Shown here: positions 1 through 11,045 of the stretch, in pieces
How positions within the stretch are numbered: position 1 is the first letter of the stretch
Layout of the letters: the number at the start of each line of letters is the position of its first letter
Origin: Phaeoceros laevis
Taxonomy: Eukaryota; Anthocerotophyta; Anthocerotopsida; Notothyladales
Length of the DNA stretch: 45,534 nt
Assembly: GCA_049999765.1 (NCBI GenBank)
Contig: JBNGIQ010008558.1
Coordinates: 1 to 45,534, forward strand
Direction of reading: 5' to 3'
Position numbers and translations under genes: made by a program
Notes under the pieces: model-generated
Seen by the model: only the letters and a program-made list of their open reading frames with translations
Database searches by the model: none
Told to the model about the DNA's origin: nothing

Positions 1-942
1 CACGGGCCTCTTGTGCCTGTACCGGGGCGTTCCCAGGAGGAAAACCAGCATGCCCAGGCCGAGGGCGAGTGTGGCGAATGCCATATCCCCACCCCCACCC
101 CACGTTGTCCTGAACGTAGACCACCACGGTGATGGCGAAGAGTATGCCGAAACCGATGCCCACGTACCACCAGTTGAAGAAGGACAGCTTCTGCTTGTTC
201 TCCCCCTCGTCCTCCTCGTCGAATTGGTCTGCTCCCAGTGCCGAAACACAGGGCTTCATCCCCCCGTTGCCTATGGCCAGCAGGTAGAGCGACAAGTAGA
301 AGAAAGCAAACTGCCCAGACGAGGCCTTGGGACAAGCTCCCCGAGCAACTGCCGCAGGGCAGTCAGGAGGCCTCTGACTTGTCACCGAGACTGCGGCGGT
401 CAGCATCAAGGACGCCTGCCATGGTCACCCTTCAGTCCACTGGACAAGGATCTGGAATTGCATCAACCGCATGCATGCATGAAAGTTGTGATGAAGAGCT
501 CACAGCAATGTAGACGAAGGAGAAGGCGAGGATGGTCCAGTAACGCCCCAGGTAGGCGTCTGCCACAAACGCTCCAAGGAAGGGGAAGATGAAGACGGCT
601 CCATTCCAATTGTTGACACTCTTGGCGGCTGTGGCCAACCCCTCCCTCAGCTCTGTTGTGAGGTAAACCACCAAGTTGGCTGCAAAGCCGTAGTAGGCGC
701 TCCGCAATCTCCTGCCCTGCATGGGTCCACAAACACTTCTGTCATGAGGGAGCGCAGCTTCCAAATTCCAGAAAGATGAGCTCTCTTTGCTGACCTGAGG
801 CTCAAATTGCAGCTTAGGTTCTCTTACCGAAGATGAAGTAGCAGGCCCTCCATCTGCCGGTCCTGTGCCTGCTCACCGGGCGGCCTCGGAGATCGACAGA
901 GCCGTCTGCGACGATGCGATCCGAGTCGGGGACTGGAGACAT
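1..942 (-). pseudogene. NPF/PTR proton-coupled transporter, 5' part, two frameshifts, cut by window edge
   Basis: This is the 5' portion of a nitrate/peptide transporter (NPF, POT/PTR2 family; 12-TM proton symporter of the plasma or vacuolar membrane). Exons read on the minus strand: 942-828, 716-504, and 415 to beyond base 1. All junctions are GT-AG with the phases seen in the intact copies. Visible motifs are the proton-coupling ExxER (QEIAER) at the start of exon 2, GRYWTI, and FYLSLYLLAIGNGGMKPCVS with GADQFDEED. Exon 2 is 213 bases against 218 in both intact paralogues: five bases are missing just after EIAER (about 704), so the following YYG...NLVVYL segment is in another frame. A second lesion, one extra base near 80, lies after WGWGYG, and the GLGML...RYRHKRP segment is again out of frame. 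No alternative splice site restores frame. A one-base assembly error could explain the second lesion but not easily the five-base loss. The final exon lies outside the window. Confidence 0.85.
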
Positions 943-1360
943 TGGAGAGCTCACATTCACAGGCAAAACTTTTCGACTCCCCGAAGTCTCCATTGATCTG
1001 TGGAAGGTTGGAAGAGGGGGACAGAAGAAGAAGAGGAAGACGAAGCCTTATAGCGTGCATGCACTTGAGCTAGGTCTGAAGCTGCTGGTCCTGAAGAGCC
1101 TGGGCCTCCTGTGCCCATGGAGCCGTCGCTTGCGAATCTTTGGAGACAAGCTCTTTTACAATTGCAAGTGGGCTCAGTGGGTGGGCATACGCACCTTCCT
1201 GTACGAAGGGCTTCCTTCAACGCAACAATATTTCAATGCAATTGCAAGGCACGCCATTGGGCAAATTTCTAACGCATTGTCAACGTGAAGACACTGTTTC
1301 AAGAAGCCACCGAACCGACAGCATTTTGCTGTAGCCTCAGAATCTGTCAGGAGTGAAACA

Positions 1361-1467
1361 GTGAAGCTCAGCCGGGAAGGTCAACGAGGAAAGTTACCTC
1401 CAGCCAACCTTGTTTCACTGAAGCTCAGCCGTGAAGGTCAATGAGGAAAGTTACCTCCAGCCAACCT
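1361..1467. repeat. tandem duplication, two 50-base copies at 57-base spacing
   Basis: Copy 1 is 1361-1410 and copy 2 is 1418-1467. They differ at about three or four positions; both contain AAGCTCAGCCG and GAGGAAAGTTACCTCCAGCC. A seven-base spacer separates them. No coding function is visible. Confidence 0.9.
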
Positions 1468-1583
1468 AACTGGCCAGACAATCTTATCGGAGGGACCAAA
1501 ATATATGACAGAATCACATGAGTTTGAGCGAGATTAGTTGGAAGCTCGAACATCCCATAATAAGCCACTCAAGTTCAAGGGAG

Positions 1584-1659
1584 ATCAGAGCTGACTTTCT
1601 GAGGCAAAAGGCTTTAATCGAATCAGAGCTGACTTTCTGAGGCAAAAGGCTTTGATCGA
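1584..1659. repeat. tandem duplication, two 38-base copies
   Basis: The 38-base unit starts ATCAGAGCTGACTTTCTGAG and occurs head-to-tail at 1584-1621 and 1622-1659, with about one difference between the copies. It lies about 165 bases beyond the stop codon of the downstream-oriented NPF gene. Confidence 0.9.
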
Positions 1660-1823
1660 ATCGGAATATCGATTGTCTTTTTCCGGTCGCTTGCGTCTCA
1701 GCTGTGACAGAGAAACGATGGCCTTCATATGAATGTGGCTCACTCTACAATTAATCGATTGTTTAGACTATCTTACAAAATGGGTTCACCTATGTTTTAG
1801 GGCGAGGGCAGAGGTCTGTGGCT

Positions 1824-4034
1824 CTACACGTTGGAGTTGGGGGACGGGGAAGGATCGGCAGCAAGCCTGATGGTAAGGACGGGTTCGTCTTCAGCTGCTA
1901 TTGCTGCTGGTACTTTGCACGATGTGTCCTTGTACTGATATCTGCTGGACACCAGCATGAATGCGAGCAGGCTACCTCCGCTCAAGCACGCCAGGAGCCA
2001 ATAAAATCTGTCCAGGTGAGACCTGTTGAGGTTGTCCACAATCCAGGTCTCTCTGGCTCCAGCGCTGGTGATGACGTTGCTCAGGGCGATGATGCCGCTG
2101 CTGAGGAAGTTGCCGATGCCGGTGATGCTGAAGCAGAGAGCAGTGGCCATGCTGCGCATATGGTCCGGGGCCTCCGAGTAGAAAAACTCGAGATCGGCCA
2201 CAATGGTGAGGGAGTCGGCCACTCCGCCGATGAGGTACTGCGGGAGCAGCCAGAAGATGCTCATCGGGAGCGGGTTGTCGCCCTGGTCCACCAGGCCGCT
2301 GTCTCTGGCAACCTGGAGCCGGCGCTGCTCTGTGAGAGCAGCAGCCACCATGGATACCGTGGTGAGAAACATGCCTGCTCCCATCCGTTGGAGAAGAGAG
2401 AGGCCCCGCGGGTTTTTGGTGAGTTTGCGGAGGAGCGGCACGAGGTATCTGGCGTAGGTGAAGGTGGTGGACATGAGGGCCAGGGCGTTGAATACAGTGA
2501 AGGAGGCCGGGGGAATGGTGAAGTTGGGCCCTAATCGGCCGTCCAGAGTGCTGGCCTGTCTGGTGAAGAAGGTGAGTGTCTGGGCGTAGACCGTTTGGAA
2601 CATGAGGTTGGTGGCCCAGATGGGAAACATCTTCGCAAACAGCTTAAGCTCTTCTACTTGTGTCACGCTGCATAGCCGCCAGGGGCTGAGGCTTGGGGTT
2701 GTCTCGGATGACTGAGGGTTCTCCTCCGGCTGGATTGCTGCTTTGTCAAGAAACCTGCATTGTTGGAAATGACACGATCAGAAGGTGTGGCAAAGCAAGC
2801 AGGTTTTTGAAAGTGCGAAAGTTGAAGCAGGAGGAGGAAGCCCTTACGAGAGTGAATTGGTGTGTGGCATCTTCCTCCTGTGAGACACTGCAAAATTCTT
2901 GTCTGGCTCCTCGTACAGTAAGTCAGCGTTGGATGGCAGCGGCACTCTCCATTTGGAAATGGCAGCAGTGAAGACCCGAGCAAATTGCGTCAAGGGGCTC
3001 CCCTGAGGAGGCTTGTGCCTGTACAGAGGAGTTCCTGAGACAAATGCCGCAATGGCCAGTGCCATGCCTGTTGTCACCAGGGCATATGCCCATCCCCACC
3101 CGATGTTGTCCTCCACATACACCAGTACAGTGACGGAGAAGAGGATGCCAGCTCCGATGCCACAGCACCACAGGTGGAAGAAGTTGTATTTCAGGGCCTT
3201 CTCTTCCTCATTGTGCTCATCAAACTGGTCGGCTCCTAGTGATGACACACAAGGTTTTACCCCTCCCGACCCCAAGGCTAACAGGTAGAGGGAAACGTAG
3301 AACACTGCAATCTGGGCTGATGAAGCTTTTGGGCAGGGGCTTGATAGCAGCTCCCCACACTGTGGGGGCTTGAGAGCAGGCAGGGACACAGACATGGTCA
3401 ACAAGATGCCTCCCTGTAGATTCAAAACAGTGCAAAACCATCAAGCCCGAGTTTGACACTGACCGTGCCACTGCGAACCGACATTGATAAACTTTTGATG
3501 AGCAAGAGGTAGGCGCACCAGAAGGTGGACGAAAGAAGCTCCTAGGGCAGTCCAATACCGACCCAGGAAGGTGTCGGCAATGAATCCTCCAAGCAAGGGA
3601 GTGAGGAAGACGGCCCCGGCCCAGTAGTTGACGTGCTTAACTGCATCTTCCAGGCCTTCTTGGAGCACACCAGCCAGGTACATGACCAGATTTGAAGCCA
3701 CGGCATAATATGCAATGCGTTCTGCCACCTCCATGCCTGCCACATTGTCCATACAGACAGCTCAGCTCACATGCTGAAGACTCTATAATCTTTCTACCCA
3801 TTGATGTGAAAATGCACAAGAGAACAAGAGAAACTCACTGAAAAGATAGTAGCAGGCATTCCATGCTCCTGTTTTCGATCTGACCACAGGCTTCCCTTGT
3901 AGGTCCACTGAGCCGTCCCCTGCTAGAAGCGAATCATCGTTCTTGTGGTGACTGGGTGGGGAATAGAGCAACGGCTCCTTCAAATTGTCCTCGTCCCCCA
4001 CTCGGGAGTGCGTAGAAGCATCATCAACACTCAT
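1824..4034 (-). CDS. NPF/PTR family proton-dependent transporter, four exons, intact
   Basis: This is a predicted 636-residue NPF (POT/PTR2) symporter for nitrate, peptides or other small solutes; the substrate cannot be told from sequence. Minus-strand exons: 4034-3839, 3736-3519, 3413-2848, 2754-1824, giving an uninterrupted 1911-base frame ending in TAG. All introns are GT-AG, 93-105 bases long. Motifs in order: a hydrophilic N-terminus, W-N-A-C-Y-Y, ExxER proton-coupling motif (MEVAER), AYYAV, GGFIADTFLGRYWT, LYLLALGSGGVKPCVSSLG then ADQFDE, FFHLWCCGIGAGI, a long loop ending HTNSLS-FLDKAA, W-R-L-C-S-VTQVEELK, and a hydrophobic C-terminal half. Length is at the upper end for the family. 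The start ATG at 4034 is the only good one upstream of the conserved region. Exons 2 and 4 have exactly the same lengths (218 and 931) as in the paralogue at 40679-42929. The VTQVEELK context recalls NPF5/NPF8-type transporters, but I am not sure of the clade. Confidence 0.92.
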
Positions 4035-5101
4035 CTTTGGACAGGTGGAGAATCCGATGGTTCGTGCTCCCCCTTGCTGCAGGTAATTAAAGAAGGAGCC
4101 CCATGGTGGCAGTGCAGCGGTTCAATGAAATGCCGTATCCGGAAAAAGAGAGCTCTAAGCTAAAATGAGTGAAGGGCGTTGCTGCTGGAAGTGTCCACAA
4201 AGAATGGACCAAGCCCCTGGGAGAGACGATGCTCCTGCTTGTGCAAACCAGGCAGACCCAGCTTTGAAGTACTCGAGAGCATGTCATGGCAGGTCCAACC
4301 AGAGCCCAGCCGCCTGCTGTCACCAGCTCCCGCGTTGTGGTATGGACAGCGCATTCCTCGATTACACCTCATCGGGCGCTGAGCATATTTTGATGGCATG
4401 AAGAGCACCATCTGTGCGGAACAGGCATCCATGTTAACCGCTGCCACGTATCCAAGCGGAACTTGCCAAGCGGTTTATTGCTACAGTAATAGCAAGGTTT
4501 GAGACTCCTATGCTGACCAGCGGTCGCCACCTAACCTGGGCCGCGGTGGATGGAAGTCGCCATGTGGCTAGTGCAGATGAGGGGTCTGTACTTGGTCGGG
4601 AATAGAGGTGTCCGACGTTCTTCTGTACAGTACTGTAAGTCGCTATTTCTTCCCAGTCTTCCACCTGGGGTATGCCTATTCCTCCTGAGGGCATGGACCT
4701 TCATCAGTCTTCTATGTCAGAAGTTCAGAACTACTAGTCTACTATAAACGACTAGCATTCCTTTCCTTCCTTCCGTATATCCTTTGCCTCTAGGCGGGCA
4801 CCGACGGTAGGTGCCGCAGTGTAGCATCTTTGATGTCTTCGGATCTTCCTTTATTTCGCGGGCCAGCTATCTATCGGTTTGGTCAAAAAGCGCTGAAGTT
4901 GACAGTTCACGTTTTCATCATTTTGCCTGCCAAAGCGAGTCCAAACTTTTTCACCAGAGCTCACAACTTGCCTCCTGCATCGTCAGGGATTAACTTCAAT
5001 CAAGATAGTAAAATAGTGGACAATCTTAATCTTCGATCTTTATTCTATGTGAGAAATTAACTTAGTGGTTAATTTTTTGCTTACTTTACATGTTATCATA
5101 A
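4035..5101. other. intergenic, upstream of NPF gene and tRNA-Glu
   Basis: About 1.07 kb with only short overlapping ORFs in several frames and no family resemblance I recognise. It must hold the promoter of the minus-strand NPF gene (nearest 4034) and any upstream elements of the tRNA gene. I see no clear TATA box for the NPF gene. Confidence 0.5.
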
Positions 5102-5174
5102 TCCGTTGTAGTCTAGATGGTCAGGATACTCGGCTCTCACCCGAGAGACCCGGGTTCGACTCCCGGCAACGGAA
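5102..5174 (+). tRNA. tRNA-Glu, anticodon CUC
   Basis: This is a complete nuclear tRNA-Glu gene decoding GAG. The acceptor stem is TCCGTTG at 5102-5108 paired with CAACGGA at 5167-5173, with discriminator A at 5174. The anticodon arm is CTCGG-CTCTCAC-CCGAG, which places CTC at positions 34-36. The T arm is CCGGG-TTCGACT-CCCGG. The pol III B box reads GGTTCGACTCC at 5153-5163. There is no intron and no encoded CCA, as expected for a nuclear gene. It closely matches plant tRNA-Glu(CUC) as I remember it. Confidence 0.97.
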
Positions 5175-5191
5175 TTTAGTTCTATAAGGAC

Positions 5192-5196
5192 TTTTT
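5192..5196 (+). terminator. RNA polymerase III terminator of tRNA-Glu
   Basis: A run of five T residues begins 18 bases after the tRNA discriminator base, as expected for pol III termination. Confidence 0.7.
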
Positions 5197-6054
5197 ATCA
5201 ATTTAGCTTAATTATATAAATCCTCCCCTTCGACTTTTCCCATTCTGGTTTGTCCCTTGCAAACTTGTACGGTGAAAACCATTTGGATCATCGCAGTCCA
5301 TGGACTGCCAGGTAATTTTTTGATCAAGTATGTTTGCAGTTCTCGATGGTGCTCATGAAACGTTTGCTCTAGTCGTGATCGGATGGTGGGAGTCCACAAA
5401 TGTGTGAGATAGCTGCCCTGCCTAAAGCCATGATGCGTCAAGCTCGACCTACTCAGGCCTCACGCTTCCTTAGCCCAAGCGTTTGGAGACACTAGTACTG
5501 GCTTTAGGCAACGAATAGAATGTTTGCTTGCTCTTGGTCTACAACAAGCATTCAATATTTGATAGATTTGCAGTGGCAAGGTAAAAGTGCCTTCTCAGAA
5601 GAGTTAGAACGGGCTTTAGCGCTTCCTCTCAAATGGCAATTGTGCAAATGTGATTTTATTTGGCACACATAACAGTCGCGACAATCATGATTTGTTTCAA
5701 TTCTCCGATCTTACAAATTAAGAAAATTCCAATACCTCCGGTGTGGCAATCAATCGCAAGCAATCAAGACCTCTGACCTCGGGGGTAGCTACCAATTGGC
5801 AGAACAAATGACAAAGTGAACAAGAAGTTTGCTACACCAGCTTGATCCATATACTATTGACCCCAACGAAGTGTGACAAGTTGACCAAAAGTGCCGTGTA
5901 TACTTTAACACGAGAAATTTCCAAAGATAACTATGTATTGGTAAAGACTCAGGCAGTAGTATTGCTGCCTTTCTAGTAACTCTCAACAACTCTTACAAAT
6001 TCTGGGAGAGGGGCTCCCCTTGGTCAGTCTGGCCTAGTGACATCCTCTAGTGTC
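5197..6054. other. intergenic, no recognisable feature
   Basis: About 860 bases between the tRNA and the 3' end of the PRISE-like gene. The ORFs are short and unrelated to anything I know. Its right end should include the 3' untranslated region of the minus-strand PRISE gene. Confidence 0.5.
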
Positions 6055-7086
<1,032 letters not shown>

Positions 7087-7271
7087 TCAAGCAAACAATC
7101 ACATCCAGCATTTGCCAGGTTACATGTCCATTGCCCTCACTCAAAAGGACACTAGCGAAATGCAAAACGCTTGTGCTACTCCTCAAACTGCTGCACCGGA
7201 AGAACAAGCTCCTCGGGAGTTTCCGTAAAATGCAAGAGCCTTACAGCACGGGGATCGAACGCTGGACCACG

Positions 7272-7279
7272 TATATAAG
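7272..7279. promoter_or_regulatory. possible TATA box near the PRISE-like gene
   Basis: GTATATAAGG occurs here. TATATA reads on both strands, so it could serve the minus-strand PRISE gene about 190 bases away. There is no other support. Confidence 0.2.
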
Positions 7280-7487
7280 GCTCCATGATATGTTGGCTTG
7301 ATGAGCAGAACTAGGCAATGCTCGGAACAAGCTGGAGATTTCTCATCCTCAAGCGTGGCCAAGATGGTTAGGACTCTGCAACACGGAAGTCTTTCAGGAT
7401 GTCGAGGAAGACGAGACACACTAAAATGCTGGCATCGGCGGGGGGTCTCGGGGAAGGACACAAGGAAGAAGTAGTACGCAAAACGAC

Positions 7488-8142
7488 CGCAGGAGCCCGT
7501 CTCTTCAAGTGACACAAGTATTGATGTATTGATGAGGGCTAGCGTGCGAGGTGGTGGGTCCGACTCCTTCTGGCACGCCCGCCTCTCTCTTGCGCACATG
7601 CGGGGCGTTGTGGGCAGGCCCATGGCCGCATGGCCCATGCACCCCCATACCCCCATGCCCATGCGCCTCCATGCCCCACCCCCATGCGCCTACCTTAGGT
7701 CATACGCCCCTTGCGCCGCGCCGTTGGGGGTTTCATGCGCCTCCATGCGGGTGAGGCACTGGCATGCGCCACCAACAAGCGCCGCGACCCTTAGAAAACC
7801 CAAAGGAGATCGCAAGAGGTGGAAACAAAAAAGTCCCCCCATCCGAGTACTGATCTGGGCCCAGGGCGCTAGACCCGAGTGTTCTTATCTCCCTAACGCT
7901 GATATCGAGCCAACCTTCCCTGTCAGTGATATTCAGTTGGTTTCTTTGTTACTTCAACAACTTATGGCTCGCGGCACGGGCCATGAGCATGCGGGCATGG
8001 GGGTGCATGGGCCATGCGGCCATGGGCCTGGCCACAACGCCCCGCATGTGGGCAAGAGAGAGACGGGCGTGCCAGAAGGAGTCGGCCCCACCACCTCGCA
8101 CGCTAGCCCTCATCAATATTTGTGTTAAGAGACGGGCGCAGG
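7488..8142. mobile_element. foldback/MITE-like element with long inverted arms
   Basis: Bases 7531-7648 and 7997-8114 are inverted copies of 118 bases each, differing at about four positions. Both arms carry GAGGGCTAGCGTGCGAGG and CACATGCGGGGCGTTGTGG. Weaker inverted similarity continues outwards through a shared GCCCGTCTCTT to about 7488 and 8142. The loop is 7649-7996. No transposase ORF is present. It could be a non-autonomous foldback transposon, or two copies of one repeat inserted in opposite directions. Confidence 0.75.
7827..7911 (-). repeat. 5S rRNA-derived module with internal-promoter-like boxes and T6 tract
   Basis: Read on the minus strand, the loop of the foldback element has AGCGCCCTGGGCCCAGAT, CAGTACTCGGATGG and GGGGGAC followed by TTTTTT (7832-7827). 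This parallels, in order and spacing, the box A, intermediate element and box C of plant 5S rRNA (cereal 5S from memory: AGCGCGCTTGGGCCAGAA then CAGTACTGGGATGGGTGACC), at roughly 80 percent over about 38 bases. The 5' half of 5S is only weakly recognisable and the 3' end is lost. It is not a functional 5S gene. SINE3-like elements and Cassandra-type TRIM elements are known to carry 5S sequence, and this may be a relic of one. Confidence 0.55.
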
Positions 8143-8170
8143 AGCTGCCATGTGGCAAACTTGTGCCACT

Positions 8171-8440
8171 TAAAGGAAACCGGCTTGTTATAAAGCCCGC
8201 GCTCGCCCCGGGATTATGAGCGTAATCCCGCTTCTTTATGGAGATTAGCACCGAGTAGCACATTACTACCAACGCCGGGTAGCACATTACCAAACGCCGG
8301 GTAGCACATTATGCCTGCAAGTCGCGGGATTACTGCAAGTCGCGGGATTACTGCAAGTCGCGGGATTACTGCAAGTCGCGGGATTACGCTCATAATCCCG
8401 GGGCTCGCGCGGGCTTTATAACTCGCCGCTTCCCTTTTAA
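8171..8440. mobile_element. second foldback element with internal tandem repeats
   Basis: Bases 8188-8230 and 8379-8421 are inverted copies matching at about 41 of 43 positions (TTATAAAGCCCGCGC... to ...GAGCGTAATCCCG). Similarity continues outwards to about 8171 and 8440. The end of each arm is itself a hairpin (CGGGATTA/TAATCCCG). Inside are about three copies of a 21-base unit with GGGTAGCACATTAC (8249-8312) and four copies of an 18-base unit (8315-8386). There is no coding capacity. Confidence 0.75.
8315..8386 (+). repeat. 18-base tandem repeat, four perfect copies
   Basis: The unit CTGCAAGTCGCGGGATTA is repeated four times without change (8315, 8333, 8351, 8369). Its GGGATTA end matches the hairpin tip of the surrounding inverted repeat, suggesting the array grew from the element's own end. 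Confidence 0.95.
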
Positions 8441-8527
8441 GTATGTTAAAGGAAGGCGGTCGCACCGGGTAGCATTACCCGTGCTAATGCCATAACCCAC
8501 TGCTCCCGGCTTCCTTTAACATACTCT
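8440..8527. repeat. short inverted repeat adjoining the foldback element
   Basis: AAGTATGTTAAAGGAAG at about 8440-8456 is the reverse complement of CTTCCTTTAACATACTT-like sequence at about 8510-8526. TTAAAGGAA(A/G)CCGG also occurs near 8169 and, inverted, near 8505-8517, so the outer boundary of the composite element may be about 8168-8520. Confidence 0.6.
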
Positions 8528-8735
8528 TAATAGTAGGCTTAATGGTTTAGGATTAACTACAACGACGAAACTATGAGGCTCATGTTGGTCTCGTTTGCAC
8601 TGGGGTACCGGAAAGGAAATCCTCCTGTTATCTACACTGTGCAGGGAAACGAGCTTCGGATCGGAAGGAGAGGTGCAAGGTGAAAATCCATACTGAGCGT
8701 GTGCTCCGACAGCTCCGGCTATAAGCTCAGGCAGG

Positions 8736-10475
8736 ATGGCGATGGCAGCCCTGGGAGCAGCAGGTGCGGCAGCGGCACCCTGCTGCCCCTGCTCGTCCGC
8801 CTCCTCATCCTCCTCATCCTCTCACTCCGATTCCTTCCAGCGTCTGCGGACGCCCGGTCGAGCAGCGGGCCTGATAGCGCGGTCCCATGCCAGGGGGGAG
8901 AGGAGGTTGCTCAGGAGCAATGCGGCGGTGCCGGGGGTGCAGATAAGGTGCGGCTTGGAGGCTGAAGGGCAGCGGCGGCTGCAAGCGACGCCCTACGGCG
9001 TGGCGGAGCGGAGCAGTGGCGCCAGCGAGCTGGGAGAAGGCGTGGTGGAGCGGGTGGCCGAGGACGCGGATGTAGCGGCCATCACAGAGTGGGAGCTGGA
9101 TTTCTGCTCCCGGCCTCTCCTGGATGAGCGAGGGAAGAAGGTGTGGGAGCTGGTCGTGTGTGACAGCAAGCGGCAGCTGGAATTCACCCGCTTCTTCCCT
9201 AACAATGTCATCAACAGCGTCACCCTGCGGGACACCTTGTCCTACATTTTCAACAGCTTGGGAGTCCCCAAGCCTCTGAAAATTCGCTATTTTCGGTATG
9301 TGCCTCTCTTTATCTTGTTTTTCCGGATTGTGTTTGGTATGAATGTCAGCATTTCAGTTGAAGTGGAGTGCCAGACAAGCTCCTGCAAGCATGGATGGCA
9401 ATAGGAGCAGTATAGGTGGTAGCAGTCGGTTGTCCATTTCGTGGCTGGTTCTTGGTGTAAAGTATTTAGCGGCTGGGGTGATAACCTTGAACTATGCTGA
9501 ACTTTTGCAGCTCGCAGATGCAAACCATTATTTCTAAGGCCTGTGGAGAGCTTGACATTCAGCCAGTACCAAGTCGCAGGGTACGCATCCGTTGTCGTGG
9601 TTGCTTTGCCCATTAGTTGCTGCACAAGAGGGTATTTCAACACGCAGGTGAAACCTGAGACTGTATCCTGTGAGCAATGCAGTGCATCACGTTAATGCGA
9701 TGGCTCGGGGAACGGAACGAGGCCGTGTACCGGCAGCTTCCTGGTTACAGCGAAAGCTCTGCACCGTTGCTGCTAGTGGAGGATCCGTTGCCACAAGATC
9801 TGCCGGACACGCTTAGGGGGGAGCAGTGGGCTTTTGTCCAACTACCTCTGTCAGGTACTGCTGCTGTCAGAGGCTTTTTCATTTGCTGCATAACATGGGG
9901 TCATCCTCTACAAGCTAGCTGAGGCAGATGTGGTCTGAACGGGTGGTTGGTGGGGCCGGCTGCAGCACTCATGGAGGAGATGGCAGCTGTTGAGCAAGGG
10001 TCAACTTTTGGAAGGATCTTTGACATGGACGTGTTGGGCCTCAACCTACCCCCAGATGCAGTAATTCCGGGTGTTGCTGTCGCTTCAGTCCGAGCAACTC
10101 CTTTGGCAGGTGAGCAGTGCTTTTGGTTTGCTTCGTTGACGATTGATTATGCGTGTGATTTGCCCATCTTTGGTTCCTTCACGAGGAAACCATTTATCAT
10201 TTGAATGCTTTTCAGCGTGGACAAACGCCTTGGAGCTGGCAAGCATCGTGGTGGACAAGCAAAGGGCTTGCTTGATATTGTCGACTGGAGTAGCTGATAG
10301 ATGGCGGTATGCCTACTATCGGAGAAGCAGGCAAGCAGATGAGGAAGCTTCAGCCTGGGAGGAGGCTAAGAAAAGTTGTCAAGGCCTGCATTTCTTGGCC
10401 GTACAGCGCTCCCTCGAGTCGGATGAATGCACAGGCTTCTGGCTTATGCTGGAGGGAGCTCGCCCTCCTGTATGA
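8736..10475 (+). CDS. TAB2: TAB2/ATAB2-like plastid psaB mRNA translation factor
   Basis: This encodes the TAB2 homologue (Chlamydomonas Tab2, Arabidopsis ATAB2), an RNA-binding plastid protein needed for translation of psaB and hence photosystem I, and in Arabidopsis also for photosystem II. Exons 8736-9295, 9511-9580, 9683-9854, 9966-10109 and 10216-10475 give a 401-residue frame with GT-AG introns of 102-215 bases. The first ~70 residues are rich in Ala, Ser and Arg, as for a chloroplast transit peptide. Conserved blocks follow: [158 protein letters not shown] and the final [15 protein letters not shown]. The length and C-terminus match the family. The frame opens with ATG at 8736; an upstream in-frame start is not apparent. 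Confidence 0.95.
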
Positions 10476-11045
10476 CAGAAGTCACAGAACCATGTACTTC
10501 TAGCTCCGTAATTCGGTATGCTTTATAAACCCAGTCACCTAGGACTGGCTGAGTAAAATGTGCAATCCGCTGACTGTATGGGTGTTCTGCCAGTGGAGCA
10601 TAGTATCTACTGATGCTCTGAAGACGACTCAAGTCGCAATCCTTTCCCAAACCACACTGGCTTGCGAAGTTGGCTAAATTCTTCCTTGTCAGAGTTGTGC
10701 GCATATTCGTAAGCCGGGTTTAGGGTTAGGTTTGGTGTCAATTTCACAGCGGTGGGACTGTGGTTTCGCGATCGAGGTGCTTGCGCTTCCGGCGTGCAAT
10801 CCGACCTCGTGCAATCCTCGATCGACGCACCGACGAGCCTGGCAGCAGTAGCAGCAGCTAGGTGTCCTCGCACCCGCATTGTGCCGCGGTTATGGAGGTG
10901 TGGGGAAGCCAGGGCGATGTGGTGGTGAGACTGCATCACCGAACATGATGGTGCAGAAGGGAACGTAGGCAGGCAAGCAGGTAGGCGGGGGGTTTGTCGG
11001 AAGCAAACCTTTAATCGGAGGAGGAGGAGCAGGTGAAGGAGGGAG
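10476..11045. other. intergenic between TAB2 and TIM22
   Basis: This 570-base stretch should contain the TAB2 3' untranslated region and the TIM22 promoter. A telo-box-like motif is annotated at 10717-10730. I see no ORF worth calling. Confidence 0.5.
10717..10730. promoter_or_regulatory. telo-box-like motif upstream of TIM22
   Basis: GGTTTAGGGTTAGG contains the plant telo-box core (AAACCCTAA on the other strand), 316 bases upstream of the TIM22 ATG. Telo boxes are frequent in plant promoters of translation and housekeeping genes. A role here is inference. Confidence 0.4.

Larger units (their letters stand above)
943..1823. other. intergenic stretch between tandem NPF copies, with two short tandem repeats
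   Basis: I see no credible gene here. The stretch separates the 5' end of the NPF pseudogene from the 3' end of the intact NPF gene, so it should include the pseudogene's promoter and the intact gene's terminator. It contains two tandem duplications, annotated separately, and is AT-richer towards 1700-1800. Confidence 0.6.

Noticed and set aside
11-592. 193-codon plus-strand ORF at the left edge
   Set aside because: It is the antisense shadow of NPF exons 2 and 3. The minus-strand frame has the family motifs.
7531-7580. tRNA-derived SINE start in the foldback arm (GGTCCGACTCC resembles a B box)
   Set aside because: The box A-like sequence is too close, and there is no cloverleaf or downstream SINE structure.
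7529-8293. ORFs of 199 and 114 codons in the 7.5-8.3 kb region
   Set aside because: They lie inside the inverted-repeat element, have near-mirror partners on the other strand and show no protein motif.
8171-8440. CRISPR-like reading of the repeats
   Set aside because: The repeats are directly adjacent without unique spacers and the sequence is plant nuclear DNA.
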